Source of the DNA: DASZBX01 sp035943635
Lineage (GTDB): Bacteria > Actinomycetota > Actinomycetes > Streptomycetales > Catenulisporaceae
DNA: 37,100 bases
Reading direction: 5' to 3'
NCBI GenBank assembly: GCA_035943635.1
Contig: DASZBX010000093.1
Span: forward strand, 1-37,100
Below, piece after piece: positions 24,661 to 32,416 of the stretch. Under the pieces are notes generated by a model, which saw only the letters and a program-made list of their open reading frames with translations, had not been told where the DNA came from and made no database searches. Both the position numbers and the translations under genes were made by a program. Numbering within the stretch: the stretch's first letter is position 1; the number at the start of each line of letters is the position of its first letter.

Positions 24661-24694
24661 GGGAATGCTACGTACTACAAAGTGCGTACTTCCC
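24661..24694. promoter_or_regulatory. Operator candidate between HxlR and aldo/keto reductase genes
   Basis: CGTACT occurs twice in direct orientation (24671-24676 and 24685-24690), 14 bases apart, inside an outer inverted repeat GGGAA (24661-24665) / TTCCC (24690-24694). HxlR regulators commonly bind such GTAC-containing AT-rich repeats upstream of their own gene. Confidence 0.5.
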
Positions 24695-24787
24695 TTCAGA
24701 GAGTAACACTCCTAAGGTTTTGAAAGGGGCCGGTCGGGCAGCGGCTCCCAGCTCGGACCATCCGGCCCCGCACGAAAGACACAGGCT

Positions 24788-25660
24788 ATGAGCACTTTCT
24801 CCTCTTCGCTTCCCGGCGGCACCTGGGCGCTGGGCGATCTGACCGTCACCCGGTTCGGCTACGGCGCCATGCAGCTGGCCGGGCCCGGGGTCTTCGGGCC
24901 GCCGGCCGACCGTGAGGGCGCGCTGGCCGTGCTGCGTGAGGCCGTCGGGCTCGGGATCACCCATATCGACACCAGCAATGCCTACGGGCCGCGGGTCACC
25001 AACCAGTTGATCCGGGAGGCGCTGCATCCGTACCCCGCGGCGCTGCACATCGTGACCAAGGTCGGGGCGGTTCGCGACGAGCAGGGCGGTTGGCCTCCGG
25101 CTCGCGAGCCCGAGGATCTGCGCCGCTCGGTGCACGAGAACCTGGAGAACCTCGGTCTCGAGGTGCTCGACCTGGTCAATCTGCGGCTCGGCAACGCGCA
25201 GGGGCCTCAGGCCGGGTCGCTGGCCGCGCCGTTCGAGGCGCTGGTCGAGCTTCAGCGGCAGGGGTTGATCCGGCAGCTCGGGGTGAGCAACGCGACCGCG
25301 GAGCAGGTCGCCGAGGCGCGGGGTATCGCGCCGATCGTGTGCGTGCAGAACATGTACAACCTGGCGTATCGCCAGGACGATGAGCTGATCGACGCGCTCG
25401 CGGGTGACGGCATCGCCTACGTGCCCTTCTTTCCGCTCGGCGGGTTCAGTCCGCTGCAGTCCTCGGCGCTCTCGGCGGTGGCCGGGCGGTTGGGCGCGAC
25501 GCCGATGTCCGTTGCGTTGGCCTGGCTGTTGCGGCGGTCGCCGAACATCCTGCTGATACCGGGTACCTCGTCGGTGGCGCACCTGCGCGAGAACATAGCC
25601 GGTGCGGGACTTGCGCTCTCCGGTGCGGATCTCGCCGAGTTGGACAAGATCGGGCGGTAG
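24788..25660 (+). CDS. Aldo/keto reductase
   Basis: A 290-residue TIM-barrel AKR. The catalytic Asp and Tyr lie in HIDTSNAYG (D61, Y66) and the Lys in IVTKVG (K91). The fourth residue, usually His in the QLH strand, is replaced: the strand reads LDLVNLRLGN. This change is common in an actinobacterial AKR subgroup. NADPH-binding residues cluster in LLIPGTSSVAHLREN. The enzyme should reduce aldehydes or ketones; the substrate is unknown. ATG 24788 has only a weak AAAG ribosome site. It is divergent from the HxlR regulator that probably controls it. Confidence 0.9.
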   Translation: MSTFSSSLPGGTWALGDLTVTRFGYGAMQLAGPGVFGPPADREGALAVLREAVGLGITHIDTSNAYGPRVTNQLIREALHPYPAALHIVTKVGAVRDEQGGWPPAREPEDLRRSVHENLENLGLEVLDLVNLRLGNAQGPQAGSLAAPFEALVELQRQGLIRQLGVSNATAEQVAEARGIAPIVCVQNMYNLAYRQDDELIDALAGDGIAYVPFFPLGGFSPLQSSALSAVAGRLGATPMSVALAWLLRRSPNILLIPGTSSVAHLRENIAGAGLALSGADLAELDKIGR

Positions 25661-25747
25661 TGCCGGACTGCCGCGGGCGTGCGCGTATTCCGGCTTTGCA
25701 GTCGTATGATCCCGGTACACACAGCTGTTGCAGCGGAGAGGAGTGCC

Positions 25748-26572
25748 GTGCAGTATCACCGTCCGGCCTGGGCACCCGACGAGATCGACATCGAGCGGCC
25801 GAGCGTCGCCCGCATGTACGACTTCCTGCTGGGCGGCTCGCACAACTTCGCCGCCGACCGGGCCCTGGCGCAGAAGTCCATGCAGGCCTGGCCCGACCTG
25901 CCGTATCTGGCCCGGGCGAACCGTGCGTTCATGCACCGCGCCGTCAGCCACATAAGCCGGGCGGGCGTGGACCAGTTCCTGGACCTGGGCTCGGGGATCC
26001 CGACCGGCGGGAACGTGCACGACGTCGCGCAGGCGGTGAATCCGCAGGCGCGGACCGTGTACGTCGACTCGGATCCGGTGGCGATCGCGCACAGCAACGC
26101 GCTGCTCGGGCAGGTGGCGCACGCGCGCGTGCTGCACGCCGACCTGCGCGATCCGCAGGCTGTGCTGGGTGATCCGGTACTGACCGGGCATCTGGACCTG
26201 GCGCGGCCGGTCGCGGTGTTGATGATCTCCGTGCTGCCGTTCGTGCCGGACGAGGACGACCCGGCCAGGTTGGTGGCCGCGTACCGGGACGCCACGGTCG
26301 GCGGGTCGTACCTGGCGATGAGCCACGGGACCAAGGATTACGAGCCGAAGACCACAGGCGAGGTGCAGTCGCTCTACGCGCAGACCAGCCAGCCCGGCAC
26401 GTTCCGCACCCGGGAGCAGATCCGCGCCCTGATGGACGGCTACGAACTGCTCCCGCCGGGCCTGGTCGACATCATCGACTGGCGTCCGGCGACCGAGGAC
26501 GCCGAGCCGGATCCGCTCGGCGGGGACGTGGCCCGGTATTCGATGCTCGCGGCGGTCGGCCGCCTGGGCTGA
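25748..26572 (+). CDS. SAM-dependent methyltransferase, DUF574 type
   Basis: A 274-residue protein of the large actinobacterial DUF574 family. It carries the family opening APDEIDIERPSVARMYDFLLGGSHNFAADR (shown in parts: IDIERPSVARMYDFLLGG and HNFAADRALA), the SAM site FLDLGSGIPTGGNVHDVAQ, VYVDSDPVAIAHSNALL, HADLRDP and AVLMISVLPFVPD. Members are highly copied in actinomycetes and often sit with regulators; their targets are mostly unknown. The start is GTG 25748 with GAGAGGAG a few bases upstream. It lies between the AKR gene and the first GH30 gene on the same strand. Confidence 0.92.
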   Translation: MQYHRPAWAPDEIDIERPSVARMYDFLLGGSHNFAADRALAQKSMQAWPDLPYLARANRAFMHRAVSHISRAGVDQFLDLGSGIPTGGNVHDVAQAVNPQARTVYVDSDPVAIAHSNALLGQVAHARVLHADLRDPQAVLGDPVLTGHLDLARPVAVLMISVLPFVPDEDDPARLVAAYRDATVGGSYLAMSHGTKDYEPKTTGEVQSLYAQTSQPGTFRTREQIRALMDGYELLPPGLVDIIDWRPATEDAEPDPLGGDVARYSMLAAVGRLG

Positions 26573-26676
26573 CCGGTTCCCGGCGCCCGGGGGCGGTCTT
26601 AAGCTGTTCCAGGACAGGCGAGGCGCGGGCCCGGACGGGCCGCGGGCTTGCGAGGGACACCGGCGAAGAGGCGGGT

Positions 26677-28197
26677 ATGGATTCCGAATCGGTGCTGGTC
26701 GGGCGGGACGCCGCACCCGGGCGGCGGTCGGCCCGCGAGGGCGCGGGGCCGTCGGCCGGGGTGTGGCTGACCACTCCCGACGCGCTGTCGCTGCTGCGGC
26801 CGGGACCGGCCGTCGACTTCGAGCCGCGGGGCCCGGACGAGACGCAGGGCGGGGTCGAGACACGAGGCGGGGCAGAGCCGGTGGTCGTCGACTCGGGGTC
26901 GTTCTACCAGGGTTTCCTGGGCTGCGGCGCCTCGATCACCGACTCCTCGGCCTCGCTGCTCGGCCGGCTGCCGGCCGAGCGTCGGGACGCGGTGATGGCG
27001 CAGCTGTTCTGCCCGGCCTCGGGGATCGGGCTGAGCTACCTGCGCCAGCCGATCGGCTCCTCGGCGTTCGTCTCCGGGCCGCGGTACTACACCTGCGACG
27101 ACGTCTCCTCCGGGCACACCGACTTCGGCCTGGCCCAGTTCAGCATCGCGCGCGACGAGGCCGGGATCCTGCCGCTGCTGCGCCAGGCCCGCGCGCTCAA
27201 CCCGCAGCTGAAGGTGATGGCGACGCCGTGGAGCGCGCCGGCCTGGATGAAGACGAACGGGTCGCTGGTCGGCGGCGAGCTGATCGACGCGCCGCGGTAC
27301 TACGAGGCGTACGCGGCGTACCTGGTCGAGTTCGTGAAGGCGTACGAGCGCGCCGGGGTGCCGATCCACGCGGTGACCCTGCAGAACGAGCCGCAGAACC
27401 GCAACCCGGACGTCCCCGGGATGCACCTGGGCGTGGCGCAGGCCAAAAGGGTGATCCACGCGCTCGGCCCGGCGCTGCGGCACGCCGGGCTGGCCACCGA
27501 GATCGTCGCGTTCGACCACAACTGGGCCATCCACCCGGACGACCTGGCCTCGGTGCCGCCGGGGCAGAGCCCTGAGGAGGACTACCCGTTCGCGATCCTG
27601 TCGGATCCGGCCACGGCCCGGTGGGTCGCGGGCACGGCGTTCCACTGCTACTACGGCGATCCCGAGGTGCAGAGCCGCCTGCACGACCGGTTCCCGGACA
27701 AGGACGTGTACTTCACCGAGTGCTCCGGCTCGCGCGGATCCGTGGACAGCGACGCGAAGGCGTTCGCCGACACGCTGCGCTGGCACGCGAGCAACGTGGT
27801 GATCGGCGCGACCCGGCACTGGGCCCGGACCGTGGTCACCTGGAACCTCGCCCTGGACCCGAGCGGCGGCCCGCACGCCAACGGGTACACGGACTTCTCC
27901 GGCCTGATCACGATCGAGGACGACGACAGCTTCACCCTGAACGCCGAGTACTACGCGCTCGCGCACCTGTCCCGGTTCGTCCGGCCGGGGGCCCGGCGGG
28001 TGGAGAGCCGCACACGCACCGGCGGGGACCTGATGAGCGTCGCGTTCCGAGACGAGGACGGCACGATCGCGCTGCTGCTGCACAACACGAACGACGACAC
28101 CCGCCACGCCGAACTCCGCTGGAACGGCCGCCGCGCCGCGCTCACCCTGCCCGGCGGCTCACTCGCCACGCTGACCTGGCCGGATCAGGAGTCTTAG
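26677..28197 (+). CDS. GH30 glycosidase without signal peptide
   Basis: A 506-residue GH30 enzyme of the glucosylceramidase / beta-1,6-glucanase branch. Family segments are GFLGCGASITDSSASLL, YLRQPIGSSAF, MATPWSAPAWMKTNGSL, the acid/base E238 in LQNEPQNRNP, FHCYYGDPE, the nucleophile E348 in YFTECSGS, and a C-terminal beta domain ending GSLATLTWPD. No signal peptide, lipobox or membrane segment exists: the N terminus is a polar, charged tail of ~28 residues. It should therefore work in the cytoplasm, perhaps on imported oligosaccharides made by the two secreted paralogues (inference). ATG 26677 follows GAGG by about 6 bases. It converges with the ROK gene, 15 bp apart. Confidence 0.9.
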   Translation: MDSESVLVGRDAAPGRRSAREGAGPSAGVWLTTPDALSLLRPGPAVDFEPRGPDETQGGVETRGGAEPVVVDSGSFYQGFLGCGASITDSSASLLGRLPAERRDAVMAQLFCPASGIGLSYLRQPIGSSAFVSGPRYYTCDDVSSGHTDFGLAQFSIARDEAGILPLLRQARALNPQLKVMATPWSAPAWMKTNGSLVGGELIDAPRYYEAYAAYLVEFVKAYERAGVPIHAVTLQNEPQNRNPDVPGMHLGVAQAKRVIHALGPALRHAGLATEIVAFDHNWAIHPDDLASVPPGQSPEEDYPFAILSDPATARWVAGTAFHCYYGDPEVQSRLHDRFPDKDVYFTECSGSRGSVDSDAKAFADTLRWHASNVVIGATRHWARTVVTWNLALDPSGGPHANGYTDFSGLITIEDDDSFTLNAEYYALAHLSRFVRPGARRVESRTRTGGDLMSVAFRDEDGTIALLLHNTNDDTRHAELRWNGRRAALTLPGGSLATLTWPDQES

Positions 28198-28212
28198 CCG
28201 CCGCGTGCAGCG

Positions 28213-29439
28213 TCACCCGGCGCCGACGCTCGCGCCCGCCCCGGCGCCCGCGGCCGCAACGCCCGAGTGCCGGATCGCGGTGACCACCGCCCCGAGCAGT
28301 TCTGCCCGCGGGCCCAGCCGTCCGGCGGCCACGGTCACCGCGTTCGCCCCGGCCTGGCTGGCGTGCCGGTCGATGGACTCGCGCACGCCGGCGACCAGCG
28401 GTTCCCCGGCCGAGCCGAGTTCGCCGCCGAGGATGATCGCGGCCGGGTTCAGGCAGTTGACCAAATCGGCCAGCACCCGGCCGATCGTGCGGCCGGCGTC
28501 GGTCATCACCCGGGCGGCGGCCGGGACCGCGGCCAGCCGGGCCAGCGGGGGCAGGTCCGCGCCGTCCTCGGCGTGCTCGCCGCCGATCACGTGGGCCAGC
28601 CGGCGGTACACCGCGCCGACCGACACCACGGTCTCCAGGCAGCCCTGGTTGCCGCAGCGGCACCAGTTGATCGCGCCGGGCAGCTGGGTGTGCCCGATCT
28701 CGCCCGCGATCCCGTTGGAGCCGCGGTACGGCCGGCCGGCCAGGATCAGCCCGGCGCCGATGCCGTGCGAGGCCTTGACGTAGACGAAGTCGTCGATGCC
28801 GCGGGCCGCGCCGTGCACGTGCTCGCCGAGCGCGCCCATGTCCGCGTCGTTGCCCACGGCGACCGGCTGGTCCAGCCGCCGGCCGAGCTCGGCGGCCGGG
28901 TCCAGGCCGATCCAGGAGGCCAGGATGGTCGGTTCGCGCACCACCCGGGTGCGCACGTCCAGCGGCCCCGGGATGCCGGCCGCGATCCCGCCGACCTGCG
29001 CCATCGTCCGCCCGGCCCGGTCCAGCGCGTCCCGGGCCAGGCGGGCGGCGGCGTCCAGGGCCTGCTGGGGCAGGCCGTCCACGTCCAGGGTCCGGGTGCA
29101 CTCGGCCAGGATCCGGCCGGAGGTGTCGGCGACCGCCGCGGCGATGTGGGTGTGGCCGAAGTCCAGGCCCAGCACGGTCCCCTCGGCCCGGCGCAGCCGG
29201 ACCACCGCGGCCGGCCGGCCCGGGCCGCCGGGCCGGTCCGCGGCCGGCGCCTCCTCGGTGGCCAGGCCCTCGTCCACCAGCGCGGCCACGCAGGCGCCGA
29301 CCGCGCTGCGGGACAGGCCGGTCAGCTGGGCCAGGTCGGCCCGGGAGAGGTTCTCGTGCCCGGCCAGCACGTCCAGCAGCTGGTCGCGGGTGCGCTGGCG
29401 GCGCGCGGAGACGGAGGCGGGGCCCGGAACTGCGGTCAT
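28213..29439 (-). CDS. ROK-family transcriptional regulator of the GH30 group
   Basis: A 408-residue ROK repressor. The winged helix covers residues ~12-65 (RDQLLDVLAGHENLSRADLA, then LTGLSRSAVGACVAALVDEG). The sugar-binding domain has GLDFGHTHIAAAVAD, GIPGPLD, NDADMGALGEH, GIGAGLILAGRPYRG, GEIGHTQLP, the zinc-binding INWCRCGNQGCLE and NPAAIILGGELGS. The last residues are an Ala/Gly-rich tail. It lies between two GH30 genes, divergent from the secreted one, with a perfect palindrome in the shared promoter. Control of the GH30 genes by a glucose- or gentiobiose-like ligand is a fair inference. ATG 29439 lies 7 bases after TACCGT, so the message may be leaderless. Confidence 0.9.
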   Translation of the reverse strand: MTAVPGPASVSARRQRTRDQLLDVLAGHENLSRADLAQLTGLSRSAVGACVAALVDEGLATEEAPAADRPGGPGRPAAVVRLRRAEGTVLGLDFGHTHIAAAVADTSGRILAECTRTLDVDGLPQQALDAAARLARDALDRAGRTMAQVGGIAAGIPGPLDVRTRVVREPTILASWIGLDPAAELGRRLDQPVAVGNDADMGALGEHVHGAARGIDDFVYVKASHGIGAGLILAGRPYRGSNGIAGEIGHTQLPGAINWCRCGNQGCLETVVSVGAVYRRLAHVIGGEHAEDGADLPPLARLAAVPAAARVMTDAGRTIGRVLADLVNCLNPAAIILGGELGSAGEPLVAGVRESIDRHASQAGANAVTVAAGRLGPRAELLGAVVTAIRHSGVAAAGAGAGASVGAG

Positions 29440-29522
29440 GGTGAGACGGTACCCCTTCGGGCGGGCGCGCCGGTGCGGCGCGGGTGCGGCGGCCACCCCA
29501 ATTATGCCGTTGAAAAGCGTTA

Positions 29523-29571
29523 TCCAAACCAGATTTGGACTCTTGACGGCAATACATCGCGGCAATAAGTT
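29523..29571 (+). promoter_or_regulatory. GH30 promoter with TCCAAA-N5-TTTGGA palindrome
   Basis: A perfect 17-base palindrome, TCCAAA (29523-29528) and TTTGGA (29534-29539) around CCAGA, ends three bases before a clean promoter: TTGACG (29543-29548), 17-base spacer, TAAGTT (29566-29571). It lies in the ROK/GH30 divergent region and is the best candidate for the ROK operator. Confidence 0.65.
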
Positions 29572-29708
29572 TCCTGCCGAGCGAAGCCACGTTGCCACGA
29601 CGTCTCAGACGCGTCACATGCCGTGTTCCCCCGCCGACGAGCCGGACACCCGTCGTCCGCGGCCGGCACCCGCGCGTCCGATCGCTGGAAATCGACAGGG
29701 AGTCACAG

Positions 29709-32291
29709 ATGCACCGCACCGGGCACGGTCTGTTCCCACGCCGCAGACCCAAGACCAGTACCAGGACGGGCGCCGAGCCCGTCAGCTCCACCCATTCCGC
29801 CAAGTCCGCCAAGGCCGGGCGCGCGGTCGGCGCCTCGGTCGGCGTCGCCGCGCTGTGCGCCGGGGCCACCGTCGGCCTGACCTTCGTCTCCACCTCCGCC
29901 CAGGCCGCCGCGACCCCGGTCTCGGTCTGGGAGACCACCACCAACCAGAGCCAGCTGCTGGCCCAGCAGGCCGGGACGAGCTTCGCCACCGGCAACAGCT
30001 CGCAGGGCCAGGTCATCTCGGTCAACCCGGGCACGGCCTACCAGACCATGACCGGGTTCGGGGCCTCGTTCACCGACTCCTCGGCGAACCTGGTCTACAA
30101 CTCGCCGCTGCGCAACACGATCATGAGCAAGCTGTTCGACCCGAACCAGGGCATCGGCCTGGACTTCCTGCGCCAGCCGATCGGCGCCTCGGACTTCTCC
30201 CTGTCGACGTACAGCTACGACGACCCGCCCTCGGGCCAGACCGACCCGAACCTGACCGACTTCACCGTCTCGCACGACAACGCGTACGTCATCCCGATCC
30301 TGCAGCAGGCCCTCCAGCTGAACCCGCAGACCACGATCATGGCCACGCCCTGGAGCCCGCCGGCCTGGATGAAGACCAGCGGCTCGATGGTCGGCGGGAC
30401 CCTCACCACCGCCGACTACCAGGTCTTCGCGAACTACCTGGTCAAGTTCCTGCAGGCCTACCAGTCCGCCGGGGTGCCGGTCTCGCTGCTGACCGCGCAG
30501 AACGAGCCGGAGTACTCCCCCTCGAACTACCCGGGCTCGACCTTCACCTCCACCCAGGAGGCGAACTTCATCGCCGACAACCTCGGTCCGGCGATGAAGT
30601 CGGCCGGGGTGAAGACCACCATCCTCGGCTACGACCACAACTGGAACGACCCGAGCTTCCCGGATACCATCCTCGGCGACTCCGCGGCGGCCCAGTACGT
30701 GTCCGGCACCGCATGGCACTGCTACGCCGGGGACCCGAGCGCGATGTCGACCGTGGCGACGGCGTACCCGAACTACGGTACCTACGAGACCGAGTGCTCC
30801 GGCAGCCAGTCCTCGAACACCGCAAACACCTTCTCCGACACCCTGGACTGGGAGGTGGAGAACCTGATCATCGACGGCGCCCGCAACTACGCCAAGAGCG
30901 CCGTGACCTGGAACATCGCGCTGAACCCGAGCGGTGGCCCGAGCATGAACTGCACCACCTGCACCGCACTGGTGACGGTGAACAACACGGCTGACACCGC
31001 CTCGTACAACGCCGAGTACTACAGCCTCGGTCAGGCCAGCAAGTTCGTGAAGCCGGGCGCGGTGCGGATCGACTCGAACAGCTTCGGCTCCGGCAACGTC
31101 GAGGACGTGGCGTTCAAGAACCCGGACGGCTCGACCGCGATGATCGTCCTGAACGGCGACAAGTCCAACTCGCACACGTTCGGCGTGAACGAGAACGGCC
31201 AGAACTTCACCTACACCCTCCCGGCCGGCGCGGTGGCGACGTTCACCTGGCCCTCCCTGGGCTCGGCCCCGACCGGCACCGCCTCGGCCAGCGCGAGTGC
31301 GACGTCCACCGGCGGCTCCGGCGGCACGGTCAACTCGGCGAACTGGTACGAGGTGAAGAACACCAACAGCGGCCAGTGCGTCCAGCCCTCCGGCGGCGCG
31401 ACCGCCAACGGCACCGCGCTGGTCCAGGAGCCGTGCACCGGAGCGGCGAACCAACTCTGGCAGTTCCAGTCCAACGGCAACGGCACCTACCACGTCGCCA
31501 ACCAGGCCGCCTCCGCAGAGGTCTGGGACGTGGCCGGCGGCACCGGCGCCACCGGCAACGGCACGGCCGTCCAGATCTGGGCCTCCACCGGCTCGAGCAA
31601 CCAGCAATGGGCCGCCAAGTCCGTCGCCAACGGCAACTTCGAATTCGCCGCGCAGAACAGCGGCACCGAATGCCTCGACGTCACCAACACCTCCACCACC
31701 GCCGGCACCGCACTCCAGCAATGGGCCTGCTCGGCGTCGGACCCGGCCCAGACCTTCGCCCTGGCCCAGGCCGGTAGCGGCTCCGGCCCGACCGCCACGC
31801 CGACCCCGACCGCAACCGCGACCTCCGGCGGCGGCAGCGGCACGATCAACTCGGCGAACTGGTACGAGGTGAAGAACGCCGACAGCGGCCTGTGCGTCGA
31901 ACCCGCCGGGGCCGGAACCGCCAACGGCACCGCGCTGCAGCAGGAACCCTGCGCCGACACCGCGAACTTCCTCTGGCAGTTCCAGTCCAACGGCAACGGC
32001 ACCTACCACGTCGCCAACCAGGCCGCCTCCGCAGAAGTCTGGGACGTGACCGGAGGCACCGGCGCCACCGGCAACGGCACGGCCGTCCAGATCTGGGCCT
32101 CCACCGGCTCGAGCAACCAGCAATGGGCCGCCAAGTCCGTCGCCAACGGCAACTTCGAATTCGCCGCCCAGAACAGCGGCACCGAATGCCTCGACGTCAC
32201 CAACACCTCCACCACCGCCGGCACCGCACTCCAGCAATGGGCCTGCTCCACCACGGACCCGGCCCAGACCTTCCAACTCGTCCAGGGCTAA
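29709..32291 (+). CDS. Secreted GH30 glycosidase with two CBM13 (ricin-type) modules
   Basis: An 860-residue exported enzyme. An unusually long Arg/Ser-rich n-region precedes the hydrophobic core (ASVGVAALCAGATVGLTFV) and an AQAAA cleavage site near 67. GH30 catalytic and beta domains span ~70-517: GFGASFTDSSANLVY, LRQPIGASDF, MATPWSPPAWMKTSGSM, acid/base E266 in AQNEPEYSP, nucleophile E362 in ETECSGSQ. A Ser/Ala/Thr linker leads to CBM13-1 (~535-680), a second TPTPTATA linker (~690-705), and CBM13-2 (~712-860). The modules are almost identical over 272 bp of DNA. ATG 29709 follows AGGGAG. A 16-bp terminator lies 55 bases after the stop. Confidence 0.93.
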   Translation: MHRTGHGLFPRRRPKTSTRTGAEPVSSTHSAKSAKAGRAVGASVGVAALCAGATVGLTFVSTSAQAAATPVSVWETTTNQSQLLAQQAGTSFATGNSSQGQVISVNPGTAYQTMTGFGASFTDSSANLVYNSPLRNTIMSKLFDPNQGIGLDFLRQPIGASDFSLSTYSYDDPPSGQTDPNLTDFTVSHDNAYVIPILQQALQLNPQTTIMATPWSPPAWMKTSGSMVGGTLTTADYQVFANYLVKFLQAYQSAGVPVSLLTAQNEPEYSPSNYPGSTFTSTQEANFIADNLGPAMKSAGVKTTILGYDHNWNDPSFPDTILGDSAAAQYVSGTAWHCYAGDPSAMSTVATAYPNYGTYETECSGSQSSNTANTFSDTLDWEVENLIIDGARNYAKSAVTWNIALNPSGGPSMNCTTCTALVTVNNTADTASYNAEYYSLGQASKFVKPGAVRIDSNSFGSGNVEDVAFKNPDGSTAMIVLNGDKSNSHTFGVNENGQNFTYTLPAGAVATFTWPSLGSAPTGTASASASATSTGGSGGTVNSANWYEVKNTNSGQCVQPSGGATANGTALVQEPCTGAANQLWQFQSNGNGTYHVANQAASAEVWDVAGGTGATGNGTAVQIWASTGSSNQQWAAKSVANGNFEFAAQNSGTECLDVTNTSTTAGTALQQWACSASDPAQTFALAQAGSGSGPTATPTPTATATSGGGSGTINSANWYEVKNADSGLCVEPAGAGTANGTALQQEPCADTANFLWQFQSNGNGTYHVANQAASAEVWDVTGGTGATGNGTAVQIWASTGSSNQQWAAKSVANGNFEFAAQNSGTECLDVTNTSTTAGTALQQWACSTTDPAQTFQLVQG
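31461..32248 (+). repeat. Tandem 272-bp duplication inside the CBM13 modules
   Basis: Bases 31461-31732 recur at 31977-32248 (offset 516) with only four substitutions by my count, about 98.5% identity including silent positions. The flanking module starts (GGYEVKN-like) and linkers differ far more. The unit covers two of the three trefoil repeats. Such identity means recent duplication or gene conversion. Confidence 0.9.
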
Positions 32292-32345
32292 CCCCCTGGG
32301 TGCACCACGAGGTACCGGCCACGCCTTGGCCTGACGCCTTTGCCC

Positions 32346-32385
32346 CGACCCCGGGCAGTCCCCCATCGCGGACTGCCCGGGGTCG
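32346..32385 (+). terminator. Strong hairpin terminator between the secreted GH30 genes
   Basis: CGACCCCGGGCAGTCC (32346-32361) pairs perfectly with GGACTGCCCGGGGTCG (32370-32385): a 16-bp stem with an 8-base loop. It begins 55 bases after the upstream stop and ends 31 bases before the next ATG. No T run follows. Confidence 0.8.
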
Positions 32386-32416
32386 CCCACACCCCTACGA
32401 CGATTCCGGACCCCTC

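Noticed and set aside
31461..32248. Possible CRISPR or other array
   Set aside because: There are only two copies, both inside a coding region and matching CBM13 repeats; no CRISPR-like short repeats or cas genes occur anywhere in the window.
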